This document shows positions 1-8,676 of a stretch of DNA of 64,000 nucleotides, in pieces. The notes under the pieces were generated by a model that worked only from the letters and a program-made list of their open reading frames with translations, did not search any database and was not told where the DNA came from. Every line of letters begins with the position of its first letter. Position 1 is the stretch's first letter. Source of the DNA: Butyricimonas faecalis (GTDB taxonomy: Bacteria; Bacteroidota; Bacteroidia; Bacteroidales; Marinifilaceae); contig NZ_CP032819.1 in assembly GCF_003991565.1 (NCBI RefSeq), positions 2,604,001 through 2,668,000 of the forward strand, written 5' to 3'. Made by a program: the position numbers and the translations under genes.

Positions 1-1979
1 CGGGTGGAGCCGGATGAGAAAAGCTGTTCAAGATGCCGGTCGGTCAGTTCCTTGTTCAGGAAACGGCGGAACACCAGCAGCCCGCATCCTTCACGGTCGC
101 ATTTCGCGACCTTGGACTTCACCACCACGTTGCCGGCCTTGCACTTGGGGCAGGTAAAGGCGTGTGATGACGGTTCCGGGAATTTGAGGCGCAATATCTC
201 GCCGGTTACTTTTCCGGTGTATTCCCTGATGGAGAGCATGAAGCTGTCCGGATCGAGGGTACGTCCCTCTATCCGTGCCAGTGCCCTTTCCCATGTGCCG
301 GTCAGCTCTGCGTCGGCCACCATCATGTCCTTCACCGATTCGTAGAGGTACAGCCCCTTTTCCGTCGGCAGGATACTCTTGCCGGAACGCTCGACATAGT
401 TACGTTTGAACAGGGTCGTGATGATGGCGGCACGGGTGGCGGGTGTGCCGATACCCGAATCCTTGACAGTCTCACGTGCCTCTCCGTCCGTGATATCCTT
501 TCCGCAGTTCTCCATGGCGGCAAGCAGCGTGGCTTCCGTGTAAAGCGGCCTGGGCAGGGTCTTCTTCTGCGACAGTCCGCGACTCGAGAGCGGAACCAGC
601 CCGCCTTCGGCAAACAAGGCCGTTCCTCCGCCATCTTCCGGCTCGTCCTTTTCCCGGTCCTCCTTCCGGGCGAATACCGCCCGCCAGCCCGTGTTGACGA
701 TGAAGGCGGAGCGGGAGCGGAAATCCATGCCCCCGCACATACACTCCATGAGCAGCCGCTCCTTCTCGCAGGGCGGGGAGAAGGCTTCCAGCATCCTGCC
801 GGCTATCAGGGTGTAGACGGCGGATTCCGCCTCGGACAACTCTTCGGGAGCGACACCCGTGATGATCAGGGCATGGTGGTCGGTCACTTTCGTGGTATCC
901 ACGCTCCGGGTGTTCAGAGCGGAAAAATCGAAAGAGCGTCCGTACTCCCTGAACAGAGGCATGGCAATGATTTTTTCCAGCAAGGCGGGTATATTCGCCA
1001 TGATATCTTCGGGTATGTACCGGCTGCCCGTTCTCGGGTACGAGACCAGTTTCTTCTCGTACAGGGACTGGGCGATGGAAAGAGTCTTGTCCGCCGTAAG
1101 GTCGTGGTGGATGTTGCAGTCCTTCTGAAGGGAGGTCAGGTCATACAGAAGTGGGGCCTGCTGGAAAACCGTACCACGCTCCACTTTGGTGATTGTCACC
1201 GCCGAGCCGGGAATGATGCGTCCGTATGCCGTTTCCGCCGCTTTCTTGTCCCCGAAGTGCTCCGGATGGATGAACAGCCGGTGCGCCTCTCCCTGCTTCA
1301 GCGTGATATGAAGCTGCCAGTATGGTGTGGAGACGAAGTTGCGGTTCTCCTTGAAGCGCGCGCATATCATGGCGAGGGTCGGGGTCTGTACCCGTCCGAT
1401 GGAGTTGTTCGCCGAACCGGAGACTGCCGCCAACGCGCGGCTGGCGTTCATGCCCACCAGCCAGTCCGCCTTCGCCCTGCTGTCCGCGGCCGCATAGAGG
1501 CTGTCGTATTCATATCCTTCCCTGAGGTCTGCCATCCCCTTTCGGATGGCCTCATCGGTAAGCGAGGAGAACCACAGGCGTTTGAAAAGCTTGGTACAGC
1601 CCAGGTGGGAATATATCCACCGGAAGATGAGTTCCCCCTCACGCCCGGCATCGGTCGCCACGATGATGCTGTCACATTCGGAGAACACCCCGTCGATGAC
1701 CTTGAGCTGCCTGCCGGCGGCGATGTCCGTCACCATGCCCCTGTCCGTACGTATCTGTCGTTCCACAAGACGGAACGGTTCGGGAAGCATCGGAAGGTCT
1801 TCGGCGGTGGTTCTCGTGTAGCCGTATGTTCCCGGCAATGCCAGTGATACTAAATGTCCCAGCGCCCATGTCACCATGTAGCCGTTTCCTGTTATGTAGC
1901 CGTCCTTTTTCTCTGTAGCCCCGACCACACGGGCTATCTCCTGACCGACACTCGGTTTTTCTGCTATGATTGCTATCAT
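1..1979 (-). CDS. topB: DNA topoisomerase III (first copy), 3' end cut by window edge
   Basis: Type IA topoisomerase that relaxes or decatenates DNA through a transient single-strand break; ICE-borne copies correspond to the Exc protein of CTnDOT. Reading from 1979, the protein starts MIAIIAEKPSVG (Toprim start), has DAGREGELIF (metal-binding Toprim motif) near residue 110, and the active-site tyrosine in PRTGSRYIP near residue 319. A C-terminal zinc-binding region with CPKC and CDREGCG follows. The frame is still open at position 1, so about the last 30 residues are missing compared with the second copy at 44302-46401. The two copies are collinear and clearly paralogous but differ at many residues. 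It is the third gene of a minus-strand operon after the DUF3945 and DUF4099 genes. Confidence 0.93.
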   Translation of the reverse strand, partial: MIAIIAEKPSVGQEIARVVGATEKKDGYITGNGYMVTWALGHLVSLALPGTYGYTRTTAEDLPMLPEPFRLVERQIRTDRGMVTDIAAGRQLKVIDGVFSECDSIIVATDAGREGELIFRWIYSHLGCTKLFKRLWFSSLTDEAIRKGMADLREGYEYDSLYAAADSRAKADWLVGMNASRALAAVSGSANNSIGRVQTPTLAMICARFKENRNFVSTPYWQLHITLKQGEAHRLFIHPEHFGDKKAAETAYGRIIPGSAVTITKVERGTVFQQAPLLYDLTSLQKDCNIHHDLTADKTLSIAQSLYEKKLVSYPRTGSRYIPEDIMANIPALLEKIIAMPLFREYGRSFDFSALNTRSVDTTKVTDHHALIITGVAPEELSEAESAVYTLIAGRMLEAFSPPCEKERLLMECMCGGMDFRSRSAFIVNTGWRAVFARKEDREKDEPEDGGGTALFAEGGLVPLSSRGLSQKKTLPRPLYTEATLLAAMENCGKDITDGEARETVKDSGIGTPATRAAIITTLFKRNYVERSGKSILPTEKGLYLYESVKDMMVADAELTGTWERALARIEGRTLDPDSFMLSIREYTGKVTGEILRLKFPEPSSHAFTCPKCKAGNVVVKSKVAKCDREGCGLLVFRRFLNKELTDRHLEQLFSSGST

Positions 1980-2076
1980 GATTCGGATAAGAATTAAGCC
2001 GTTTCCCGCTTGCCGGCGTACGGAGGGACGGGAAACGGCGGTTATACATTCGGTTTACATAATTATAAAGGTGGAG

Positions 2077-2340
2077 TTACTCTCCCACGGACTTGATGCC
2101 GAGGATTTCGAGCAGCGGGTCACCGTCCTTGCGTACCAGCTGGAGTGTGGCGTCCATCACCACGTCCACACCGAGGAGCACGAGGCTGAGCGGCATCACT
2201 TTTGTTTTCTCTCCCCTGAGCAGCGTGTCAAGTTCTCCCGACATCTCCAGCTCGTCCTTCAGGATGCCGATGCCTGCCAACTCGTCCCAGTTCACGTCCT
2301 CCGCCTTGAAAGGCGTGTTGTTTTCCTTGTTCATTTCCAT
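2077..2340 (-). CDS. Small stand-alone DUF4099-like protein (first copy)
   Basis: Protein of 87 residues that resembles the DUF4099 segment inside the large neighbour encoded upstream (NWDELAGIGI here, NWEQLKNFGL there, followed in both by a Leu-rich stretch and a region beginning V.P.S). The function is unknown; the family is tied to Bacteroidales mobile elements and is usually found beside topB. It lies between the DUF3945 gene and topB with short gaps, so it is probably co-transcribed. A near-identical paralogue lies at 46495-46758 in the same relative position. No signal peptide or membrane segment is visible. Confidence 0.75.
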   Translation of the reverse strand: MEMNKENNTPFKAEDVNWDELAGIGILKDELEMSGELDTLLRGEKTKVMPLSLVLLGVDVVMDATLQLVRKDGDPLLEILGIKSVGE

Positions 2341-2388
2341 GTTCTGATTCTTTAGGATTTCACATTCGTTTTACTTTTACTTTGACCG

Positions 2389-4155
2389 TCAGGCTATGCT
2401 CGCGCCCCTGGATTGGCGGTTTTCCTCTCCCTGTCTTTGTGCGGCGGACACCACGTTGCGCTGCGCGGCGTCGCGTCTGCGGTCGGGGTTCTCGTTGTAG
2501 AAGTCCAGCCGTCCCTGGTTGAAGTTCGCCTTGACGTACTGCGAGATGGTCTTGCCGTCATACCCCTTGATGCCCTCGACCAGTACCGCCTTGCCGCTTT
2601 GGAGGTCGGCACGCTGCTTGCGGGTAAGCTCCACGTCCCATACCTTGGCCGGTATCTTGAACTCCTCGCGCTGGTCGAAACCGTCCGGTGTGCGCGAATA
2701 GCTCAGACGGCCCGTTTCGAGGTCCGCCTTGATGAATGAGGAGAATTCCTCGCCCCTGCGGTTCACCATGCCGTTGAGGAAGATGGGCCGCCCTTCACGC
2801 AGCTCTTTCTGCTCCTCGGGAGTGACCTTCACGCCGCCTATTTCATTCGGGATGTAGATTTCCCGTGCGCCTTCAGGGGAGTCGGGATTGTAGCGGGTGT
2901 AGGACGGGCGGCCTGTCGCTTCGTCGAGCTTCACGTAGGAGGAGAACAGTTCCCCGTCCTTGCGTTTCATGCCCTCCACGAAAATGGCCTTACCCCCGTT
3001 CAAATCATCGATCTGTTTCTTGGTCAGTTCCACGCCTCCCAGATACTGCCGGTTGAAGAGCTTGTCGTTCTCGAAGATGAACTCCACGCCCCTGCGCTCG
3101 GCATTGACCTGGATGTGGGCATCGAACGGATTGCCCGATCTGGCCGTCATTCCTTCGATGAATATTTTCTTTCCTTCACGCAGGTCGTTCTGTTCCTGTT
3201 CGGTCAGTTTCACCCCGCTGATTTCACGTGGTATGAAGACATTCTCGGCTTTCATCGCCACCACCTCGTTGGTCAGCTTGTCGATGCTGACGAAAGAGGG
3301 GACATACTCGCCGTTGCGGTTTTTCAGTTCCACGACACGCCCCATGTTGCCCGTCTCAAGCAGGTTCTTCTTGTCCTCGTCAGAGAAGATATGTCCGAAG
3401 TAGGGACGGTCGAGGTCGGGTTTCTGCCGGATACCGTGGATGCCCAGTACGATGTCCCCAGCCCGGGACTGCTGGAACGAGAGCCTCGCGTCGGTACGTA
3501 ATACGGCGGAGCCGAAGTTCATGCTGATGGGCACTACCTGGTTGGTCTTGTAGCCTCTGAGCATCTGGTCGAGCAGCCCCCGTTCCTGAAGCTCCTCACG
3601 GGAGAGCCCGAAGTTCTTCAGCTGTTCCCAGTTGATCATGGACTCGTTGTAGCGGTACTGGGGCTGTTGCTGCGTGCCTCCGCCTTGGGCGGCCTGCTGC
3701 TGTGTTTCATTTTCTTTTGCCATTTCTTCTTGATTTTGATGGTTGATACTTTGGTTTTCCTTGTCGCGGGGGACAATCTCGTACTGTTTGAGGAATTCTT
3801 CCACCGCGTCTGTCTTTTTTCCGGCGGCGAGGTCTTCGATGGCCTGCCTCACTTTCGGGTCGTCCAGTGCTTTCTCCTTGACGGAGAGGATGCCGAAGCG
3901 TGTCGGGTCCTTGAGCTGGCTCCAGAAATTCTTCAGGAAATTCTCGAACATGCTGGCATAGCGGTCGATTTTCAGAAAGGAGTTTGTATGCTCCTTGTCT
4001 GCCGGAACCGTCTTGTACCTGCCGTCCTTGTCAATTTGGGACACTGCCTGTAAAATCAGTTCCATCTTGTCGAGGATAAGGATGATGTCGCTCATCTGTT
4101 CGTTCTCGGCGACTTGCGGTTTAGGGGGATCGTCCCTTCCATTTTTCTTTGCCAT
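2389..4155 (-). CDS. DUF4099/DUF3945 repeat protein (first copy)
   Basis: 588-residue soluble protein of unknown function, common on Bacteroidales ICEs beside topB. An N-terminal helical domain (about 1-140) is followed by a Gln-rich linker, then a DUF4099 domain (about 170-235). At least four tandem DUF3945 units of about 55-60 residues follow, each with a pattern like G-V-x-L-T-x-x-Q-x-x-x-L-x-x-G-K-x-I-F-V-E-G-M. An internal MAKENETQQQ just before the DUF4099 domain resembles the true start MAKKN, so the protein may be an old fusion of two genes. It is the first gene of the operon, and a -7 box and the 29-bp box lie just upstream. The paralogue at 46807-48579 is highly similar throughout. 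Confidence 0.85.
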   Translation of the reverse strand: MAKKNGRDDPPKPQVAENEQMSDIILILDKMELILQAVSQIDKDGRYKTVPADKEHTNSFLKIDRYASMFENFLKNFWSQLKDPTRFGILSVKEKALDDPKVRQAIEDLAAGKKTDAVEEFLKQYEIVPRDKENQSINHQNQEEMAKENETQQQAAQGGGTQQQPQYRYNESMINWEQLKNFGLSREELQERGLLDQMLRGYKTNQVVPISMNFGSAVLRTDARLSFQQSRAGDIVLGIHGIRQKPDLDRPYFGHIFSDEDKKNLLETGNMGRVVELKNRNGEYVPSFVSIDKLTNEVVAMKAENVFIPREISGVKLTEQEQNDLREGKKIFIEGMTARSGNPFDAHIQVNAERRGVEFIFENDKLFNRQYLGGVELTKKQIDDLNGGKAIFVEGMKRKDGELFSSYVKLDEATGRPSYTRYNPDSPEGAREIYIPNEIGGVKVTPEEQKELREGRPIFLNGMVNRRGEEFSSFIKADLETGRLSYSRTPDGFDQREEFKIPAKVWDVELTRKQRADLQSGKAVLVEGIKGYDGKTISQYVKANFNQGRLDFYNENPDRRRDAAQRNVVSAAQRQGEENRQSRGASIA

Positions 4156-4195
4156 AACTTTGTTTTTTTAGGGTTGATAACTATGATTGTCAGTG

Positions 4196-4203
4196 CAAAT
4201 ATA
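4196..4203 (-). promoter_or_regulatory. -7 box of the DUF3945-topB operon
   Basis: On the minus strand the sequence reads TATATTTG, a full match to the Bacteroides -7 consensus TAnnTTTG, 40 bp upstream of the start codon at 4155. No clear TTTG -33 element is visible at the usual distance, which would fit an activator-dependent promoter. The same octamer is found at the equivalent place before the second DUF3945 gene. Confidence 0.6.
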
Positions 4204-4249
4204 TAGGATGATTTCTGATATATAATTGATTTACAATACGTTGTGCTAT

Positions 4250-4278
4250 ATGTTTCACCGTTTGTCATCCTGTTTCAC
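4250..4278 (-). repeat. 29-bp regulatory box, copy C
   Basis: On the minus strand: GTGAAACAG, then GATGACAAACG, then GTGAAACAT. The two outer blocks are direct repeats 20 bp apart. The box ends 46 bp upstream of the TATATTTG -7 box. Three more copies with the same architecture are at 15374-15402, 18395-18423 and 48673-48701. The shared pattern is RTGTAACNK-GATGACANAYG-GTGNNACAT. It is probably a protein binding site; the protein is unknown. Confidence 0.7.
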
Positions 4279-4861
4279 TGCGGGAGGAAAAGCGGGAGGC
4301 GGAAAAACGGGAAAGTCAGAGGAAAAAGCAAGGAAAAGCACCGGATTAAAAAGGCGGAAAAGGGCGGGCACACACGAATGGTAAGCCCCAGGACAAGAAA
4401 AAACGGCAGGAACGCCACGAAACCGACAAGGAGAAAACCGTATTATGCAGAGTTGCGAGCGAGCTGTCTTTAGTCCCCGCTTCCTTGTGCCGCTCTATAA
4501 GACAGGAAGAAGATTTTGTATGGGAGATGTGTTGACGGCGTAATCCATTGGGACATCAAGCACGGCAAAATACCGCCGTCAGATTGTTTTTTATCTTGTC
4601 CTATGCGTCGTAGGTCGCTTCGCTTGCTAAGTCCCGACCGTCTCCACAACTCGGACGGCGATACCGGAACGTTTTTTCGGGTGAAAAATTACCGCAGGGA
4701 ATTTTTTGCCCGAAAACCGGAGGCCCGAACGTGGAAGGTATCGTCCTCCGGGTTATCTTCTTGAAGGGACTTGTCAAGCGAAGCGTGCTTATGATGGATT
4801 TTTATAGAGGAATATGGAATAAGACACCTTGATGATAAAAGTGCGCTAAAAAAGTGCAGAA

Positions 4862-4885
4862 GTAATCAGATTTTGATTACCTTTG
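4862..4885 (+). promoter_or_regulatory. AbiE promoter with inverted-repeat operator
   Basis: TACCTTTG at 4878-4885 matches the Bacteroides -7 consensus 17 bp before the abiEi start codon. The inverted repeat GTAATCA / TGATTAC (4862-4868 and 4874-4880) overlaps this box. An AAAAGTGC direct repeat lies just upstream. In characterised AbiE systems AbiEi represses its own promoter through repeats of this type, so this is the expected operator. No separate promoter is visible before the third or fourth gene, so it may drive the whole cargo operon. Confidence 0.6.
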
Positions 4886-4902
4886 CACTAAAAACGCTCG
4901 CT

Positions 4903-5706
4903 ATGACAATAAGAGAATGGATTAGAGATAGGGAAATTGGTGGCTTTCCAACTTTTTCGGTTGATGATGTAAGGCAAACATTTCCTGATTATTCGGAGCA
5001 AGTCATCAAGAATGAATTATTCCGATTATCAAAACAAGGCATCTTATGTCCTGTGTATAAAGGCTTTTATGTCATAATTCCTCCTCAGTATGCAGCAAAA
5101 AGGATGGTTCCTCCAATATATTACATTGATCAATTGATGTCGTATCTGAATAAACCATATTATATCTGTTTATTGAATGCCGCAGAAATTTTGGGTGCAG
5201 CTCATCAACGGCCACAGAAGTTTTCTGTAATGACGGTATTCCCAAAGTCTTCCGTCTCTTCATCAAAGAATAATTCGCTTGTTTGGGGATATCGCAAGGA
5301 GATTCCATCTGATTTTTTATTGTTCAAGAATTCTGAGACAGGAGTGATATACTATTCAAATGCTGAATTGACAGCCATTGATATTGTACACTATGAACAA
5401 TATATCGGTGGCCTCTCAAGGGCAGCGACCATTTTGGATGAATTAGCAGAAAAACTTGATTTTCGTAAAGCTTCCGATAACTTATTTAACTATACATCAA
5501 TCGCTACTATCCAACGATTGGGATATATATTGGATGATATTTTAGAACAGAAAGAGATTGCAGAAGTGTTACATTCTGAATTATTGACATATGTCAAGCG
5601 TTTTAGATATATTCCCCTTAGTACACACAAAACTGATGAGAATGCAGAAAAGAATACTCGTTGGAAAGTTTATATAAATTCGATAATAGAAACAGACGAA
5701 ATATGA
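4903..5706 (+). CDS. AbiEi-family antitoxin / transcriptional autorepressor
   Basis: 267-residue protein of the type IV AbiE toxin-antitoxin family. The N-terminal 60 residues form a winged-helix segment (VDDVRQTFPDYSEQVIK, then a wing ending in YKGFYVIIPP). The rest matches the AbiEi antitoxin layout of about 260-270 residues. Known AbiEi proteins bind their own promoter and neutralise AbiEii. The ATG at 4903 is preferred over a TTG at 4873, because the -7 box at 4878-4885 would then lie inside the gene. The stop codon overlaps the abiEii start as ATGA, which indicates translational coupling. The region is visibly more AT-rich than the surrounding ICE genes, consistent with transferred cargo. 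Confidence 0.85.
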   Translation: MTIREWIRDREIGGFPTFSVDDVRQTFPDYSEQVIKNELFRLSKQGILCPVYKGFYVIIPPQYAAKRMVPPIYYIDQLMSYLNKPYYICLLNAAEILGAAHQRPQKFSVMTVFPKSSVSSSKNNSLVWGYRKEIPSDFLLFKNSETGVIYYSNAELTAIDIVHYEQYIGGLSRAATILDELAEKLDFRKASDNLFNYTSIATIQRLGYILDDILEQKEIAEVLHSELLTYVKRFRYIPLSTHKTDENAEKNTRWKVYINSIIETDEI

Positions 5707-6497
5707 TAAACAGAACAGCCATTACCCAATGGAATAAGATTGTTCCTTGGAATGATAATGCACAAGTAGAACAAGACCTTATTATCTCTCGTGCATTAGT
5801 CGCTATTTTCAGTGATAAATTCCTTGCTTCACAGCTTGCGTTCAGAGGAGGAACCGCACTTCATAAATTATATCTGTCGCCACAGCCTAGATATAGTGAA
5901 GATATTGATTTAGTACAAATCACACCGGGACCGATAAAACCAATCATGTTCAAGCTAGGTGAAGTCTTAAGTTTTTTGCCTGATAGGGTTACAAAACAAA
6001 AGCGATATAACAACACGATGTTATTTCGTATGGAGTCGGAAATCCCCCCGACAATCCCCTTACGTTTGAAAATAGAGATAAATTGTTTTGAACATTTCAA
6101 CGAATTGGGATTGGTTAAAGTTCCATTTGAGGTGGAGAATAGCTGGTTCTCAGGAAAATGTGAGATAACCACATATCGTTTGAACGAATTGCTGGGAACA
6201 AAATTAAGAGCATTGTATCAAAGAAAAAAAGGCCGCGACCTTTTTGATTTGTATGTTGCACTGTCGGAAGCGGTTGTGGATATTAATGAAATTTTACGTT
6301 GCTACAACCGTTATATGTCGTTTGTTGTGCAACAACCACCTACTTACAAACAGTTCATTAACAATATGGAAGAAAAAATGTTAGATCCTGATTTTTTAGG
6401 TGACACTCAGAATCTTATCCGTCCGGATAGAGAATTTAATCCACGATTGGGTTATGAACTTGTTTTGGAAAAATTGATAGAACGAATGCGGAAATAA
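5703..6497 (+). CDS. AbiEii-family nucleotidyltransferase toxin
   Basis: 264-residue nucleotidyltransferase-fold toxin of the AbiE type. The signature G-G-T at residues 49-51 (FRGGTALHKLY) and the metal-binding SEDIDL at 65-70 are intact. A conserved KLRALYQRKKGRDLFDLY motif lies in the C-terminal half. Proteins of this family arrest growth, and some modify tRNA 3' ends; the substrate of this one is unknown. The start at 5703 overlaps the abiEi stop by four bases. The gene ends 37 bp before the NACHT gene with no terminator or recognisable promoter between them, so the four cargo genes may form one operon. Confidence 0.87.
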   Translation: MINRTAITQWNKIVPWNDNAQVEQDLIISRALVAIFSDKFLASQLAFRGGTALHKLYLSPQPRYSEDIDLVQITPGPIKPIMFKLGEVLSFLPDRVTKQKRYNNTMLFRMESEIPPTIPLRLKIEINCFEHFNELGLVKVPFEVENSWFSGKCEITTYRLNELLGTKLRALYQRKKGRDLFDLYVALSEAVVDINEILRCYNRYMSFVVQQPPTYKQFINNMEEKMLDPDFLGDTQNLIRPDREFNPRLGYELVLEKLIERMRK

Positions 6498-6534
6498 ATA
6501 TAATATTATCAGATAGGACAAAATAATAGGTTAT

Positions 6535-8676
6535 ATGAACGTGGATCATTTAGATTGCCTTTTCCAAGAGTACGGATATGATGTAAAAGAAAGAACCGCA
6601 TCATATAGGGTGTATTTGCTGAATCAAGGTATGTACCATGGAGCAGAAATCCAAATAATGGACGATGATATTGATGCTACTCCGATACTTGATCGTTACT
6701 CCAAATTGGGATATCATGCAAAACAACAAAGGTTCAAATCGATTGAACAAGCAGAAAGTTATTTATTTAAGGGGTTCTTTAATACACAAACTACTGCAAA
6801 TGATATAAATAGAAGATATACAGAATTTGCTGCTAATCAAGTAAAACATTATTGTAATTGTGGTATTAAGTACCAGTATATCAGTATGCCATATTCTATA
6901 TATAGTGAAGGTGCGGAAGATACTGTTAGTGGAACTTCAGATATCATTTCTGCAATTAAAGAAGCAATCAATAGAAAGGGGGCACATCTTGTAGTGGTAG
7001 AAGCAGCTGCTGGATTTGGTAAGACCTGTACAGCATACGAAGTATATAAATCATTTTTAGATAATAGTGAATATCAAAAGCCCATTTTTACAGAATTGTC
7101 AAGAAATAGGGATGCAAAGCAGTTTAAATATATTCTTTGGTCTGAAATTGACAAAGAGAAGGATACGACTGCTAAACAGGAATTAGTTGTTTACAATATA
7201 AAAAAAGGGAAAATCCCTCTTATTATTGATGGGTTTGACGAATTACTGTCCAAAAACATAGACAATGGAAAGGCTGGACAATTGAATGAATTTGAGCAAG
7301 TTGAAACAATGCTTTCTACCATAGGAGATTTGTTGACAGATGAAGCTAAGATTATTCTTACCTCTAGAAAAACTGCAATATTTGCAGGCGCTGAATTTGG
7401 AGATTGGGTTGATTCTTACAATGGAAACTTTGATGTTATCAGATTTCAATTAGAGAAACCCAATATTAAGCAATGGCTTTCAACAGAACGTTATGAGGAA
7501 ATCATTGGAAAGAATGTTCCTTTGGATAATATTTCAAATCCTGTTCTACTAACTTATTTACGAAATATAAGCAAGGAGGATTTTAGTGATTTATTGGTTT
7601 ATCCAGAAACGATTACGGATAAGTATTTTGAATATCTACTGAATCGGGAAAAAGAAAGGCAAAATCTTATTATTCGTTGGGAAGACCAAATGCAGATATT
7701 TGAAAATTTAGCCAAATCTTTTGTTGATTTTGATATAACTGGTGAAAATAGAAGTTTCGTCAAAGAACTGATTATAGAATATAACAAGTCACGTCTTTTG
7801 TATTATAAAGAGTTGACACCGACAAAACAAACTTTGGATGAACTTGCTGACACACTTACAAATCATGCCCTATTAGATAGAACAGGGAATAAAGATTTTA
7901 TAACTTTTATCAATGAATTTATTTTTGGGTATTTGCTCGGAAAATCAATTCAGAAAGAACCTGTCACATTTTTGCAAAAACTTAACCCTATACCTGAGCA
8001 TCTAATCGAACTGGCAATTTACGCATACAAATATTCTTCCAATGATGATAAATTAAAATTATGGGATAAGTTTTCTGTTATAAAAGATAAAATGTCTTTG
8101 TATTTGGCTGTTACCACAGATTGCATTCTTTTAAAGAAAGTAACAGGTAATTATAAATGTGCAGGATTGAATTCTTTCCATTTTGAAGATATTAATATCC
8201 TTAGTGAAGAATGTAAGTTTGTAGAAACTTCGTTTGTCGATTCTGTTTTTGAGAGATGCACTTTTGATGTAAACGCTTTTTATAATGTTACATTTACAGG
8301 ATGCAAATTTATTGATTGTGATGTGAATAGTGATTTGTCTTCTGGTTCTAACAATATTCATTGTTATGGATGCGATGACTATAACACTGGCTTTATATCT
8401 TCTTTGGTAAAAGTTACGACATCTTCTGTTTTGCAGAAACAAGAAGATATAGATCTAGAGATTGAAATACTTAGCAAGTATTTTAAAGTTGATGGAAAAT
8501 CTCCCAAAATGAGGTATATCTCTACCCTTAGAAAAGAATTTGGAGAAAAGAATTTGGATGTCGTTTTTGCAACTTTTGAATTATTAAAGAAAAAAGGAAT
8601 GATTCTGATTGACGGGAATAATTCGCACATTTCAAAATCAGGTATTGCATATTATCATAAGAACATACAAGTATGA
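6535..8676 (+). CDS. NACHT-like STAND NTPase with pentapeptide-like C-terminal region
   Basis: 713-residue predicted P-loop NTPase. Walker A is AAAGFGKT (157-164), Walker B is IPLIIDGFDEL (227-237) with the D-G-F-D-E form typical of NACHT ATPases, and AKIILTSR (271-278) fits a sensor-1 segment. The N-terminal 150 residues match no domain I recognise. A Cys/Phe-rich stretch around residues 540-600 (FHFEDINI, CKFVETSF, CTFDVNAF, CKFIDCDV) looks like pentapeptide repeats. The last 70 residues look like a winged helix. Bacterial NACHT proteins are phage-infection sensors. The stop overlaps the start of the RelA-like gene as ATGA, suggesting a sensor-effector pair. There is no membrane segment. 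A role in phage defence is inferred. Confidence 0.82.
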   Translation: MNVDHLDCLFQEYGYDVKERTASYRVYLLNQGMYHGAEIQIMDDDIDATPILDRYSKLGYHAKQQRFKSIEQAESYLFKGFFNTQTTANDINRRYTEFAANQVKHYCNCGIKYQYISMPYSIYSEGAEDTVSGTSDIISAIKEAINRKGAHLVVVEAAAGFGKTCTAYEVYKSFLDNSEYQKPIFTELSRNRDAKQFKYILWSEIDKEKDTTAKQELVVYNIKKGKIPLIIDGFDELLSKNIDNGKAGQLNEFEQVETMLSTIGDLLTDEAKIILTSRKTAIFAGAEFGDWVDSYNGNFDVIRFQLEKPNIKQWLSTERYEEIIGKNVPLDNISNPVLLTYLRNISKEDFSDLLVYPETITDKYFEYLLNREKERQNLIIRWEDQMQIFENLAKSFVDFDITGENRSFVKELIIEYNKSRLLYYKELTPTKQTLDELADTLTNHALLDRTGNKDFITFINEFIFGYLLGKSIQKEPVTFLQKLNPIPEHLIELAIYAYKYSSNDDKLKLWDKFSVIKDKMSLYLAVTTDCILLKKVTGNYKCAGLNSFHFEDINILSEECKFVETSFVDSVFERCTFDVNAFYNVTFTGCKFIDCDVNSDLSSGSNNIHCYGCDDYNTGFISSLVKVTTSSVLQKQEDIDLEIEILSKYFKVDGKSPKMRYISTLRKEFGEKNLDVVFATFELLKKKGMILIDGNNSHISKSGIAYYHKNIQV

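Larger units (their letters stand above)
4156..4902. other. Long intergenic region with regulatory box, purine-rich tract and hairpin
   Basis: I see no convincing gene here. From the left it holds the minus-strand promoter and 29-bp box of the DUF3945 operon, then a strongly A/G-rich stretch (about 4275-4440). A GC-rich section at about 4560-4770 contains an inverted repeat (cgggtgaaaaatt / aattttttgcccg, about 4678-4719). This resembles a diverged relative of the structured leaders described elsewhere in the window. The right end carries the AbiE promoter and operator. Short open frames are present but have no family resemblance. Confidence 0.6.

Noticed and set aside
873..1847. A 324-codon open frame on the plus strand
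   Set aside because: It is antisense to topB, which has all its motifs on the minus strand; the composition is typical of a shadow frame.
4243..4473. Lys/Arg-rich 76-codon frame upstream of the cargo
   Set aside because: It arises from the purine-rich tract; a matching tract beside module 2 gives unrelated short frames.
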